Of a stretch of DNA of 64,000 nucleotides, positions 14,408 to 25,770 are shown in pieces. Origin of the DNA: Chaenocephalus aceratus. Lineage: Eukaryota; Chordata; Actinopteri; Perciformes; Channichthyidae. Numbering within the stretch: the first letter of the stretch is position 1; each line of letters begins with the position of its first letter. A program made the position numbers and the translations under genes. The notes beneath the pieces are model-generated. The model saw only the letters and a list, made by a program, of their open reading frames with translations. It searched no databases and was not told the DNA's origin. Location: assembly GCA_023974075.1 (NCBI GenBank), contig CM043792.1, forward strand, positions 14,909,373-14,973,372. The letters are read 5' to 3'.

Positions 14408-17400
14408 TCATAACTTAAAGGAGTATCCCTCAAAGGGAGAGGGGCCCCTCTCTCTGTGCGTCTCCTGCTTGTGGACTTCGGGCTCCGGACTCTTGACAGT
14501 CTTTGGCAGTGTCAGCTGGAGAGCACACCACAGGGCGGTGCGGATCTTCCTCGTGGCAGCAGCCAGGTCTTTCAGTGCATTGACCATCAACAGGGTGTCT
14601 ATGAAAAAAGCAGCAAGTAAGTACCAGCAGCATTTGAGAGAGAGGAACATACGCTAACTGATGCAATATGACTTACCTGTGTCCTCTGTGAAATGGGCTC
14701 TCTGCCGCTGGTGTTTGCTGGCTGGCTCCTCCTTGTGCCTCGCCTGGGTGTTGCAGATGGCCATATGATGCCTGCTCAGGGCGGTGTGGACGTCCATGTG
14801 GAGGGCAGTGTTGCCCAGAAACTCCATCCTATCCAGAAGGCTTGCCACCTGCAACAAACCAACATAATCAACACTGCCCTGTCACTCTTAGAAATACCCT
14901 TCTTAATGTGATATCCTCTCACACAATAAGCCATCACATGAACATTACTTAATTAAACAAAAAATACATTACAAAAGTTGTATTGTGTGTAAGTATGGCA
15001 TTTATTCAGGGATAAAATAACAATTATATAAAACAAATCTCCAGGAGAATGCATATATTTCTCATGAGTGTGCAAAAATAAAGCTGCTTATATCACCTTA
15101 CAAACATTACAGGGCTGCTGGGACTAAATTCACCTGGAGATGGCAGTATGGAAGCAATTCATTTAGGAGGTCTCACCCTTGCTTGTTCTCTCATCTGATT
15201 AACAATGAGGTGGTCGATTCTTGTGGGATTTGGTGAAGTTTTGGGGATGTTAGGGCTGACCACTGCCACCATCCTTTTACCAAAAAATGCCTTGGTAAGA
15301 ATTACCTCTGTCTAAATTAAGAAAAAACACGTTAGAACTTGACAACCGTGTGCAACAGCAATACTGAAGCTGTGACAATATGCAGCTTTTTTAAATATAG
15401 ATTACGAAACATTTGTAGTTAATGACACAAAATCAGATTTCAAAAGCATACCCTCTTTCTGTCCCGCTCCAAAGACCTCCACTGCTCATAGCACTCGTCC
15501 ACGTAGACGTAAAGCTGGATCACAGGTCCTCCCTGATTCATCACCATTGACGGTGTTGGGGCTGAGGCCATGCCATGATAGGTGTTCTCTCCCCTGCAGG
15601 TCATCATCTCACTGATATAGGAGTTGAAAACTGCTGACTCGCTGGCTGACATCCTATCACCCACATTCATGGCTGTCACACCGCTGCCATTGGGCAGTGT
15701 GGATTTGGGGCTGAAGTAAGAGGCGTTCATGGGAACGCTGGAGTATCTTCTGGGGTCATGCACAGGATACATGGGAGGCCTGAGCTGCTGTGTATTCCCA
15801 CCACTCACCATGCCATTTTCTCCATTAGTTCTCCGAGACTGCATGCTCCCCAGGTGATCAAGGCTTAGATTATGTGAGAGGACCTGCTTCCTATCCCCCC
15901 CTCTCATGTGAGTGTTAGTGGAGAAGCCTTTACCTAGAAAGCGAGGCATATGCATCCTATTCTCTTCTCTCTGCATCTGTGGCTTGTTCTGTATCAGGCC
16001 CTGCTGGAAATTATGCTTTGAATACTGGTTCATGCTCATGTTAAAGGGGAGTGACATGTTCTCTCTGTGAAAGGTCATGTTGCTTTGGTTTTGGAGGTAG
16101 TACTCTGCGTTTTGTGGGCTGAAACGAGGTGGATCTTGAAAGGCATCGCACTCAAATGTTTGTTTCCTCACTTCTCCATTTATTTCAATCTGCTGTGTCC
16201 CAAATGCTCCCACCAGCTGCTTCTGACTCTGCATTGCGGGATGACTTTGTGTTGACATTGCAGGACCAGAGATTTGCCATTGTTCAGCCACGCTGTCTTC
16301 ATGCTGCATGCCCACTGACTGCCTGTGAATGTTTGTGAAGTCTCCACGACATAAGCTATCAGGCTCACCAGCCGTCAAGGACCGGAAACTGCTGACCAGT
16401 TGGTTAATGTCTTGTGTCCCAAACTGCTCATTACTGATGGGTTTTGTGCTGCTCTGGGTGAACTGCTTTTCGTAATAAGGAGTAAAGTATGAGCTGTTCA
16501 TTTCACTTTGAGGTCTAAAGACATTACTGAGGTCAGATAAATTGTTGCTAGGCTGGCTATTCCCTCTGTTTTTCTCAGCTGGCATGTCGTCATATCCGCT
16601 CTGTTGTACCTGTGACAGGTAGGTGTTTCCTGTGTTGGGGATTGATAGACCTGGTGGCAGTTTCTGAGGACGTGGGACTGTGCTGTTTCGGTCTCCATTA
16701 GGCACATTAAAAAGCCATTGTTGATTGGTGGAATGGCCATTGGACTGTTGATAAATCTCCTCAACATCTTTGCCCACTGATTGTCCCTGTGCTTTATCCA
16801 AAGCCTCACGGGATACATAGTTTGAATAAAAGGTAGAGTGTTGTTGCGCTTTACCCTCCGATTGAACATACTGAAGCAGTTCTTCACTCAAAGTCTTTGG
16901 AGACCAGACAGTATTACATGTAGGAAGACTCCTAAAGAAAGAATCAAGGACATATTTGAATATATAACAAACTATGAAAACATATTTAACTAACTATATT
17001 CATTAAAACAGACTCTTTTTTTTTTTTTGTGTAGATGTTATGATATGTATATGTTTAATAGCCATAAATCATACTATAGCAGTTGTACAACTAACCTAAC
17101 AATTTTAAAACATAAACCTTGACATACCCTTCACTGAAGTAGCTGTCTTGTGAATCTTCTTCATCGACAATATTTGACACAAGGCCCAGTAGATCAGTCT
17201 CTCCGTCATAGTCAGGTGTATTACTGGGTTTCCTGTAAAGCAAAGAAAACATGGCCCTTGATTTATTCTATAACTTTTCATTGTCACCTAAAAGCATTTA
17301 TTTAACAGTAATACTTGAATTGTTTTCCTTCCACAATACGACTTGCACGCAGTATATTTTTATACCTTGCAAAATGATAATAAAATGGCTATTGAAATGT

Positions 17401-20400
17401 GGAAATTCCCTGGTTTCGATATCGACTAGTAAATATCTGATATTGTGGTATTCCTAACCAATACTACAGAATAGTGCACAGATGAATAATAATAACCAAC
17501 TCAACCTGAACAAAAAAAAAATAATACCTGCTGTTCTGGGCATAACTGATGAGGGTATAGGGATCAAAAGCATTGTGAGACCAGGGCATGTCAAAAGCTG
17601 TTTTCTGATCCTGTGGTGAAACGAAGGGCAAGGCCTCTCTACCATTCTCTCCCCCACCTGTATTGAAACTGGCCTAAGAGAGAGAAAAACATGGTTAATC
17701 CAGGGGTGGACATTAAGGGAAAAGGCCAGTGGCTTTTCAATTTCACTGGCCCCACCATTGTAACTACTGGCCCATAAGCATTCATCAACAATGTACCCCA
17801 ATAATAAAGAAAATGAACATATTTGATGCAATAGTCATTTATTTAGAAACTAGATTAAAATTCAATGAGTTCTTCCTCATTTTCCTCCTTTTTTTCCTGG
17901 AAGCCTACATCTATTTAATTTACAAATACTGCATCTAACACACTTGCTGCCTTCTGCCCCTGCACACACAACTTGTGTAATAGATATTACACAAGTAATA
18001 GATATTACACAAGTCTGATTTAACGGAAGTCATTATGTCAATTTCAGAACATTATCCTACAGTGCTGTTACTTTATTGCCTTAATGAATATAGCTATTTC
18101 GAGTCGTGGCTGAACCTATCACTGTGGTCCTGCCTGACTCATCATACTACTTCCCTGATGGCTCCCACAGGATTGTTGACATCCTCGTGGATTCATCTTA
18201 TTATTATAGACACATGCATTTCCAATCATTTGGACTACCTATGTTGTAAATGTATTATCTCTTCAATTTACACACGCACGTCTGTCCGTCCTGGAAGAGG
18301 GATCTCTCCTCTGTTGCTTTCCCTGAGGTTTCTCCCATCTTCCCCTTTAAACTGTGGGGTTTATTTGGAAGTTTTTCCTTGTATGATGTGAGGGTCTAAG
18401 GCATACTTGCCAACCCTCCAGATTTTCGCGGGAGACTCCCGATTTCATTGCCCTCTCCCGGTTTCCTCCCGGGGTCATATTTCTCCCGATTTCTGACAAA
18501 ATCAGATTTACTCAGGACTGTTTCCACTCGGACTTTAATACAGCTACACCATTGTTTGGTTTCCATGGTAGCACATCTCTTTAGTGGAGTGCGCGACTGA
18601 AAGTCTGAGTGTGAGGAAGATTGTCACAGAAAACTGAACAAGAATCGACAACACGACCCTCTGCTCACTCCTGTCCTGTAAAATAGGTCCAGCCCACACA
18701 TATGCTCCATCAAGGATGGTGCTACAGGCCGCAAGGCAGTGCATTTACCACTACAATAAGCATGTTAATGTTAATCTAATACAGCTCCGGCGATGATCCA
18801 CTAGCACACCCCCCCCCCCCCTTCCTTTAACTCTTCCGGTGAGGTGACGCGTCAGTAGTGAACATGAACACGCGGGAGCGCGCTTCCTGCTCGCCGGAGC
18901 ACACAGCGGGCCCTTCTCACTTCGGTTAAATGTATTCCTTGCGTCCCTCACTTGCGTCGTTTCCCTGTGACTAGTCCCTCCCACCAGGGAAGTATGGAGA
19001 GATGCAAGGAAACCACGAGAAGCAGGGATATGAGTTTTAAGAGCAATGGGACGTCCTTTCCTCCGGTCCGTTTGTGATGACGCTGCACAGCTGATCGTCT
19101 GACAGCAGCTCTATCCCCGTTATTTCCACACACACCCCCACCTCTGTTAGTACACATTTACTGATACAAACATTTGAATTATCTGTTGTAGACCCAAATA
19201 AATAAAATTAAATAAGAACTCATTCTCAAAAAAGATAAACGCCATTCTTAAAATGTATAAACGAACATTAGTTGGATTAATATTGATTAGAGTGCACAAT
19301 AGAAATAAAATAATTGAGAGAAGAAAAAGAGATATGTTATCTATCAAAACCCAGTTAGATTAACATTAATTGGATTGCACACTTTGTTTGTTTGTGTGGA
19401 TATGTAACAAATTAACATTTTAAATAGCACTTAATGACTGACTGAATGGAAATGACAATAAATGAAAATGTAAAACGAAAAAAGTGATCATGAAAATGTT
19501 TCCAATAAATGAATAAAAATGATTTTTGACCACTTTGTTGTTCAGATATATCACATATTTGTAACTAAATGATACATTAATTGAAACAAAACACGGTATA
19601 AACTGAGGAGTGACTCCCGTGAGTTTCATGTGTTTTCTTCACTCCGCTGGGAAACTGCTCTCATGTCAAGAAGCATCAGATCAGTGCATGCACTGCATCG
19701 TCCAATCAGTGAGCGATACACAGTAAGGGGGCGGGGCGAGTGTCTGAGGATTTCATCGAAAGATGGTCTGGTGGTTCCTCGATTATAGCTCCTCCATTAT
19801 CGCTCCTCCGGCACAAATAAGGCCATTGGGACGCTACTCAAGATGGCGCAGACAAATCAACTTCCGGTGAGACCGACGAGCGAGGAAATGAAAAATAAGA
19901 GAAGTGAGAAGGGCCCAGCGTCTCCATTTCATCAACTATGACATCAGCCTCACGGAATGCTATGTCGAAACGATTTCCCAAAACTCCTTGACAAAATTCC
20001 AATATCACAGGGAAATAAGCAATATTTTTGACTGGCCTGAGTGAGCAAGTGCAACATTTACAATGTTGAGCCCTGGCTGCTAATCAATCTAAAACTCACT
20101 AGGCCTAAACGTAAACAAAATACGTCGTAACTTTTGTGTTATTCCTTGCACATAGCAGATTGAATCAAATTACAAAACTCATTGTAAGTGTCACAGAAGC
20201 TTCAGTATATACAAGAATACCGTTGAGAACAAAACGAGACAATTATAGCTGAAATGATTAGTTTCTTAATCAATTAGGGTGAACAAAAGTGAACGTTAAG
20301 GGATCTTGATCCTCTGAATATATCTAAGGCCTAATGAACACGTGTATTGTGCTATAACACGTTATATGATTCCACCATTTTACAACATGTATTTCCCTAT

Positions 20401-20532
20401 TATAAACTCTCAACATATGTGTAAGGTTACTTCAAATGTCAAAGTTGTGTCCTAAAAGTGGTGTCTTACCTGATGCTGGTTTGAAGGAAACAATGAATTT
20501 GGAAATCTGCTCTGATGCCCATCAAATGCCAT
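14408..20532 (-). CDS. meioc: Meiosis-specific coiled-coil protein Meioc, 7 coding exons
   Basis: Exons on the minus strand, in transcript order: 20532-20470, 17673-17528, 17232-17128, 16931-15452, 15311-15177, 14848-14677 and 14598-14408. They join to 2292 nt (763 residues) with all phases consistent. The C-terminal 190 residues match the conserved MEIOC coiled-coil domain: ECYEQWRSLERDRKR, then NPTRIDHLIVNQMREQAR, and ATRKIRTALWCALQLTLPK. Exon 3 carries the conserved ETDLLGLVSNIVDEEDS. The 1480-nt fourth exon encodes a long, low-complexity Gln/Asn/Ser-rich region typical of the family. MEIOC partners the RNA helicase YTHDC2 in germ cells to repress mitotic transcripts and sustain meiotic prophase; in fish it is needed for spermatogonial differentiation. 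The start is MAFDGHQSRF in the first coding exon. A frame that seems to start at 16891 uses TTG and is not the real start. Confidence 0.92.
17971..18014. repeat. Perfect inverted repeat with a partial tandem copy
   Basis: Within meioc intron 1, ACTTGTGTAATA at 17971 and its reverse complement at 17985 are separated by only GA. The right arm plus spacer then recurs immediately (AATAGATATTACACAAGT). It looks like the junction of a small foldback element or a replication-slippage product. Confidence 0.8.
18100..18400 (+). mobile_element. L2-like LINE 3' end fragment
   Basis: The run TCCTGGAAGAGGGATCTCTC, CTGTTGCTTTCCCTGAGG, TTTCTCCCAT and GTTTTTCCTTGTATGATGTG with AGGGTCTAAGG matches the 3' UTR of teleost L2/Maui-type LINEs that I know. 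No open frame survives. It sits in meioc intron 1 (17674 to 20469). Confidence 0.7.
18401..19860. mobile_element. Composite repeat block in meioc intron 1
   Basis: It begins with CATACTTGCCAACCCTCCAG and a run of CGGGAGACTCCCG / CTCCCGGTTTCCTCCCGGGG, characteristic of a widespread fish DNA-transposon end (hAT-like by memory). I could not find the matching inverted end, so this copy seems truncated. Further on, 19660-19860 is GC-richer and resembles another foldback element end. No intact transposase frame is present. Confidence 0.5.
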
Positions 20533-20848
20533 TCTGCATTCCCTTGAAATTATTCTTTAACGTTAATTTAATACTGGCCTGGAAAAACACAAGATACTAG
20601 TTAATATATGATGTTGCCAGATGAAACAGAAACATTTGGGTCAAACTAAAACCATTAGTTCACTACTATTTCAGGGAAAGGAAAATTAACTTCGCCGTTA
20701 AAGTTAGGAGATTAAGCTAGCAAGCTATCGATGCTAGCTTGGCTAACTTGAACTCAACTTTCGCCCATATTAAAACTGATTAACTGCCGTTTAAATGTGG
20801 TTAACTTCACTAAACAGACAACGTGATCCAAGTAAATTACAGAATTAC

Positions 20849-21015
20849 CTGCGCAGTTTTGTTCAGCGGCCGTACATAATGTTCAAGTGCTGATTGCAAG
20901 GTGGCCGGACCCAAAGTTCCGATGTTTCCCTCGCGACCTGAAGGCACATTGGCGGCTCTAGCCTGACGAATTCTGTTTTTCATCCAATCAACATCCAGCA
21001 GGAGATCCAAGCATA
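20849..21015 (-). other. meioc: Probable 5' UTR exon of meioc
   Basis: On the minus strand a GCGCAG/GTAATT donor at 20849/20848 can join the TTTTTCCAG acceptor upstream of the meioc start codon. The DNA is GC-richer than its surroundings. It holds an open frame, but when joined, that frame meets a stop (TGA) before the meioc ATG in a different frame, so this is best read as untranslated leader with an upstream ORF. The 5' end is a guess. Confidence 0.45.
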
Positions 21016-22787
21016 GCAACCATAGACTGTATATATAAATATATATAGCAACCTATAGCAACAGATAATAGTGACCCACCATCCCCCACATCTGAGAGCA
21101 TTGTGCACTGGCATTATGGCACAGGTGGTCCTCTTATTAAATACAGTCAGAATATGGTAGGTATTATACATACAGTCTATGGTTATTATATTCAGTCTAT
21201 GTTTATTATGCCCACATGGAGTTCACCCATTTGTACACAACCAATATATAATACGTTTCCAGTAAATAATCTATACATAAATAATATTAGGAATGATAAC
21301 CAGAATACCTTTATTCGTCCCACAGAGGGGAAATGTAATTTTTTTACAGCAAGTAAAGAGCCAAAGATAGCTTATCTTATATAATTAATTATACCATTCA
21401 CAAAATACACATACCAATAACAGTTTTGTGATATAGCAGCCAGGTGGAAGTATTAAAGGTAGAAGTATATATTCCACATAGAAGTATTTCACAACAGGGG
21501 TTAGGGTTAGGCTAACCCATAAACCAGAACACTATTTGTTTTTAAACTAGTGAATAGCCTACATTCATTTCAAAATTGATTGTAAAAGTGTAATTACACA
21601 CTAATAACACATTTGCACATTCATCAATTAAATCATGATACATTTCATATTTAATCAATTGTGCACTTGTTGATTATTATGTTAATAGTATACGTACATT
21701 AAAAATAACAAAAGCTACCCCCCAAATGAATTGGAATTGTTGTTTATTTTGAAGAATAATTAAGATTATTAAACTTTTAATATTTGGTATGAAGTTTATT
21801 ATTACTTTTATGTAATGCTTTTCATATATTCACTTGTTGATTACATCTCTGAATTGTTTTACTTTTAAAAAGGTAGTAAATAAGGGTTTTAATCAATTAA
21901 ATAATTATAAATAATGTGCAAATCCTATTGTAATATATGTGTCGATGTTGTTGTGATTATAATGTATTGCATTATTTTCAGTATGTTCTGTAATTAAAAA
22001 TAAAAATGTTTTTACAATACATTTGACCAGATAGTACATACATAAATGTGTTAATTTTCAAAAAACATATACTGTCTGCAACCGATTCCTCCTCCTCCTC
22101 CCATGGACATAACTTGAAAGTCTGGTTGGGCCACACCAGAGCCCTTATCTCAGGGCTCTGGGCCACACAATCCAGTGGTGGAATCAAGCTCGAGAATATT
22201 TTTCAAAAAATACAAGCAGGACACAAGCGACATTACTTTCAAAATAAAAGCACAAGTGTTAAAAAACAAGTTTAACAACATTGCCTTTATATAGACATTT
22301 ATAATATCGATTGGGAGATTATGGAAATTATGCGTAATGTGTATAATTGTGTTATTTGTGTTTTTGAAATATCATAACAAGATACCATTATTTAAAAAAA
22401 ATGAATGCAATGTCATCCATTTCTAATGAGTATGAGGACTTAATCAACTTTACTGTAATGCATAGTAGAAATATTATATGTATTTGGTTGATGAATGCAA
22501 TAAGAAAACATCATAATTATAACAACATTAATAATAACAAAAATATCAATGAGAAGAATAAACAAATGGTATTATTTATTGTCTATAAACATTATGTGTG
22601 CTTTGCATATACATTTATTAACATTGTACAAGTCATGTTCGTCTTACAGCTGCTTACCCAGAAGCCTTTTAACTTGTTTTAGCACCTAACGTATTTACAA
22701 TGTTGTTTTTAAACTATTCTGCATCTCTTTTATGCATGCATGGTTTTAATGAATCTGTTATTCCATTATGTTTATTTATTGTGTTCC
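21016..22787. other. AT-rich spacer between meioc and fzd2
   Basis: Very AT-rich. It contains repeated ATAGACTGTATATA / ACAGTCTATG motifs around 21024-21200 and a retroposon tail at 21301. No gene is supported. The two genes are transcribed divergently, so promoters of both should lie at the two ends of this block. Confidence 0.5.
21301..21368 (+). repeat. Retroposon tail fragment
   Basis: AGAATACCTTTATTCGTCCC followed by ACAGAGGGGAAATGTA resembles the TTTATTGATCCC...GGGGAAAT tail common to several fish LINEs. No coding remnant is attached. Confidence 0.5.
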
Positions 22788-22885
22788 TCTCTGTTGTCTT
22801 ATTATTAAGTGTTAATGATGATGTAAAGCACTTTGAATTGCCTCTGTATCTTAAAATGTGCTATAGACCTATAAATAAACGTCGG
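22788..22885 (+). repeat. LINE/SINE tail fragment upstream of fzd2
   Basis: Contains GTAAAGCACTTTGAATTGCC, then GTGCTATAGACCTATAAATA AAC. The same motif series (GTAAAGCACTTTGAATTGCC, then GTGCTATATAAATAAAC) is at 39027-39080 inside the hAT element, so it is a dispersed family. It lies about 280 bp before the fzd2 start codon. Confidence 0.6.
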
Positions 22886-23162
22886 CTACCTTACCTAAAG
22901 GATTTTATTTTGAAAGTTTTCACCGGAGGTTATGTTGCTTAATATGGCTGCCTTGATGGATTGATCGGAGTTGTGGAAAAGTAAAAAGTAAGCCAACAGT
23001 GTTAAAAGCGGAGAGCAGGCACTCGGAGAGCAGCGTACAGGTCTATGCCGCAGAGTTTTCACTTGTGTAAATTAAAGAACTGCTTGCAGAATTTATGGTA
23101 GGACACTAAACCACTTCAAGTCCAGTTAATCCGGTTATAAACTGTTTTATACTTTTTCGAAG

Positions 23163-24800
23163 ATGTTTTTGTACAAGACCTGGGCTGTTGCACTCCTGCT
23201 GCCTCTGCTGTTATCAGCCCAGTATCAAGGGGACAACGGAATAGTCGTCCCAGAGCACGGATTTTGTCAGCCGATTTCCATACCTCTGTGCACGGACATT
23301 GCCTATAACCAAACCATCATGCCAAATCTCGTGGGACATTACAACCAGGAAGACGCAGGGCTCGAGGTGCACCAGTTTTACCCTCTGGTGAAGGTACAGT
23401 GTTCGCCGGAGCTGAAATTCTTCCTCTGCTCCATGTATGCGCCTGTGTGCACAGTTTTGGAGAAGGCCATTCCTCCCTGCAGGTCAATCTGCGAGAGAGC
23501 TAAGCAGGGCTGCGAGGCTCTCATGAACAAGTTTGGCTTCCAGTGGCCCGAGCGCTTGCGCTGCGAAAACTTTCCCGTGCTGGGAGACGGACAGATCTGT
23601 GTGGGCCAAAACGATTCCTCCCACGCCACCCTACCACCCCCAACTCCTGTCTCGGGGACCCACGACCACACCATGGCCCCCAGACATGACAGGCCTTTTC
23701 GTTGCCCATCTGTTCTCAAAGTACCACCATATTTGAATTATAAGTTTTTAGATGAGATTGACTGTGCAGCTCCCTGTGACCCCTCAAGGAGCGGTGGGTA
23801 CATGTTTTTCACTGACAAAGAAATCAATTTCTCCCGCATATGGATTCTGGTCTGGTCTGTGCTTTGTTGTGCATCTACTTTATTTACAGTTACCACCTAT
23901 TTAGTGGACATGCAACGCTTCAGATACCCTGAGCGACCGATCATCTTCCTGTCTGGCTGCTACACTATGGTCTCCATAGCCTACATAGCTGGATACTTCC
24001 TGGGAGACAAAGTGGTGTGCAATGACAGCTTCACCCCAGAAGGCTATAAAACTATCGTCCAAGGCACCAAAAAGGAAGGTTGCACCATTCTCTTCATGAT
24101 GCTCTACTTCTTCAGCATGGCCAGCTCCATCTGGTGGGTCATCCTGTCTCTCACCTGGTTCCTGGCAGCAGGTATGAAGTGGGGCCACGAGGCTATTGAG
24201 GCCAACTCTCAGTATTTTCACCTGGCAGCCTGGGCAGTGCCGGCCGTCAAGACTATCAGCATCCTGGCCATCGGGCAGATCGAGGGCGACGTGCTCAGCG
24301 GAGTCTGCTTCGTTAGTCTCAGCAGCCTGGACCCTCTACGAGGCTTTGTGTTGGCCCCTCTCTTCATTTATCTCTTCATCGGTACCTCTTTCCTGCTTGC
24401 CGGCTTTGTGTCTCTGTTCAGGATCCGCACCATCATGAAACACGATGGCACCAAGACAGAGAAGCTGGAGCGACTGATGGTGAGGATTGGGGTGTTCAGC
24501 GTTCTCTACACCGTGCCCGCCACCATTGTTATCGCCTGTGTCTTCTACGAGCAGGCCTTCCGCTCCCACTGGGAGAGGAACTGGGTCAGCCATAACTGCA
24601 GGGGCCTGGCCATCCCCTGCCCCAAGCAGACCGGGCCCCGCATGACTCCAGACTTTACCGTCTACATGATCAAGTACCTGATGACTCTGATAGTGGGCAT
24701 CACCTCTGGTTTCTGGATCTGGTCTGGAAAAACTCTACAGTCCTGGCATAAGTTTTACACCAGGCTGACAAATGGCAAACACGGAGAGACAACTGTGTAG
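23163..24800 (+). CDS. fzd2: Frizzled-2 Wnt receptor, single exon
   Basis: Intact 545-residue intronless frame. Signal peptide at about 1-20, then the cysteine-rich Wnt-binding domain ([20 protein letters not shown] from 32, through [16 protein letters not shown]), a variable linker, and a seven-transmembrane region starting near residue 220 ([10 protein letters not shown]). The cytoplasmic tail has the Dishevelled-binding KTLQSW motif (523-528), and the protein ends in ETTV, a PDZ ligand (542-545). Predicted N-glycosylation at Asn49 and in QNDSS of the linker. It acts at the plasma membrane in canonical and PCP/Ca2+ Wnt signalling. The linker and C-terminus ([13 protein letters not shown]) fit FZD2 better than FZD1 or FZD7, and the meioc/ccdc43 neighbourhood supports this. 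Human FZD2 is 565 residues; the fish linker is shorter. FZD2 genes are also intronless in other vertebrates. Confidence 0.95.
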   Translation: MFLYKTWAVALLLPLLLSAQYQGDNGIVVPEHGFCQPISIPLCTDIAYNQTIMPNLVGHYNQEDAGLEVHQFYPLVKVQCSPELKFFLCSMYAPVCTVLEKAIPPCRSICERAKQGCEALMNKFGFQWPERLRCENFPVLGDGQICVGQNDSSHATLPPPTPVSGTHDHTMAPRHDRPFRCPSVLKVPPYLNYKFLDEIDCAAPCDPSRSGGYMFFTDKEINFSRIWILVWSVLCCASTLFTVTTYLVDMQRFRYPERPIIFLSGCYTMVSIAYIAGYFLGDKVVCNDSFTPEGYKTIVQGTKKEGCTILFMMLYFFSMASSIWWVILSLTWFLAAGMKWGHEAIEANSQYFHLAAWAVPAVKTISILAIGQIEGDVLSGVCFVSLSSLDPLRGFVLAPLFIYLFIGTSFLLAGFVSLFRIRTIMKHDGTKTEKLERLMVRIGVFSVLYTVPATIVIACVFYEQAFRSHWERNWVSHNCRGLAIPCPKQTGPRMTPDFTVYMIKYLMTLIVGITSGFWIWSGKTLQSWHKFYTRLTNGKHGETTV

Positions 24801-25575
24801 AATAATGGGATATCTAAATGTTGCTGGGACTAAGTTGTGTATTATTACCTGTTTCTCATGTGATAGGTGAGTAGCATAGTGAGTAGCCATTGGTTCTTAC
24901 AGCATTTGTATTCACCTCAACTTTATTGCCACACATGCATGCCAAACTGAGGGTCAGGGCTTTGACAAAAGGGCAAGCTGGATAAACAAGGACTGAGCCT
25001 GACTGTCTGAACAAATAACAAGCATGGCTATGGATGACATGTGCTGAAATGCTCTCCCTCCCCCTCTCTTAAATCCACCATAAGCTCAAGGGGAGTGATG
25101 ATCCAGCAGCCAAGAACACAGAGAGCGGGCAATGAACTTTGGTTTATTCGCTCTTTAAACATTTCATATGTAATTAAATGAAATTGTAAATAGTATTTGT
25201 AAAAACATGAAATTATATATTTGTATTTATAATTAAATACTCTTCCTGCTAGTGTACCTGCTATACTTTTGCACTGTAAGAAAGCCACATACCGTAGATC
25301 CAAACATGCTCTTTTTTTATTAACTGCTGGTTATGAATTACGTTGTTTTTGTATGGATTAAAAGAACATTTTTACATGGATGATATCGAACAAGCTTTTT
25401 TGGTCAGTACTTTTTAAATGAAAAGCCTTTAGCAAAGGTTTCAGATATAATCGATTAACTATAAATTAAATGCTTCAAGTTCCAAGCGCATGATAAAAAA
25501 TGAATTAAGTTTGTTTTTTCTTAACTTTTTCCCTTACTGATGTTGAGTCCCTTTAGTGATTAAATGTCTTTATAT
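24801..25575 (+). other. fzd2: fzd2 3' UTR region
   Basis: AT-rich non-coding DNA directly after the fzd2 stop. ATTAAA-type signals occur near 25233 and 25358, but no canonical AATAAA is clearly placed, so the transcript end is unknown. Confidence 0.45.
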
Positions 25576-25605
25576 CAGTTACTTTTTGATAACAAAAAGT
25601 AACTG
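25576..25605. repeat. Perfect 12-bp stem hairpin
   Basis: CAGTTACTTTTT and AAAAAGTAACTG flank a six-base GATAAC loop. It lies about 780 bp after fzd2 and may be in its 3' UTR. Confidence 0.9.
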
Positions 25606-25748
25606 CTCATGCTGTTTTCTTTAGGGGTGAGGGTTTGTGTCACAACTGAACATCTGCTTCCTCAGACTTGCGGAGAACAGTAAAATAGACTATTGAATTC
25701 CTAACGGAAAAAGCCCTGAGTGTAGCCCTCTGGGAAATAAAATAAGTG

Positions 25749-25770
25749 AGTTTAAACCATGGTTTAAACT
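25749..25770. repeat. Perfect 22-bp palindrome
   Basis: The half-site AGTTTAAACCA is followed at once by its reverse complement TGGTTTAAACT, with no spacer. There is no gene here. It could be a protein-binding palindrome or chance in AT-rich DNA. Confidence 0.9.

Noticed and set aside
15440..16891. 483-codon minus-strand frame taken as a complete gene
   Set aside because: Its start is a TTG and the frame continues upstream through a splice acceptor; it is the large internal exon of meioc.
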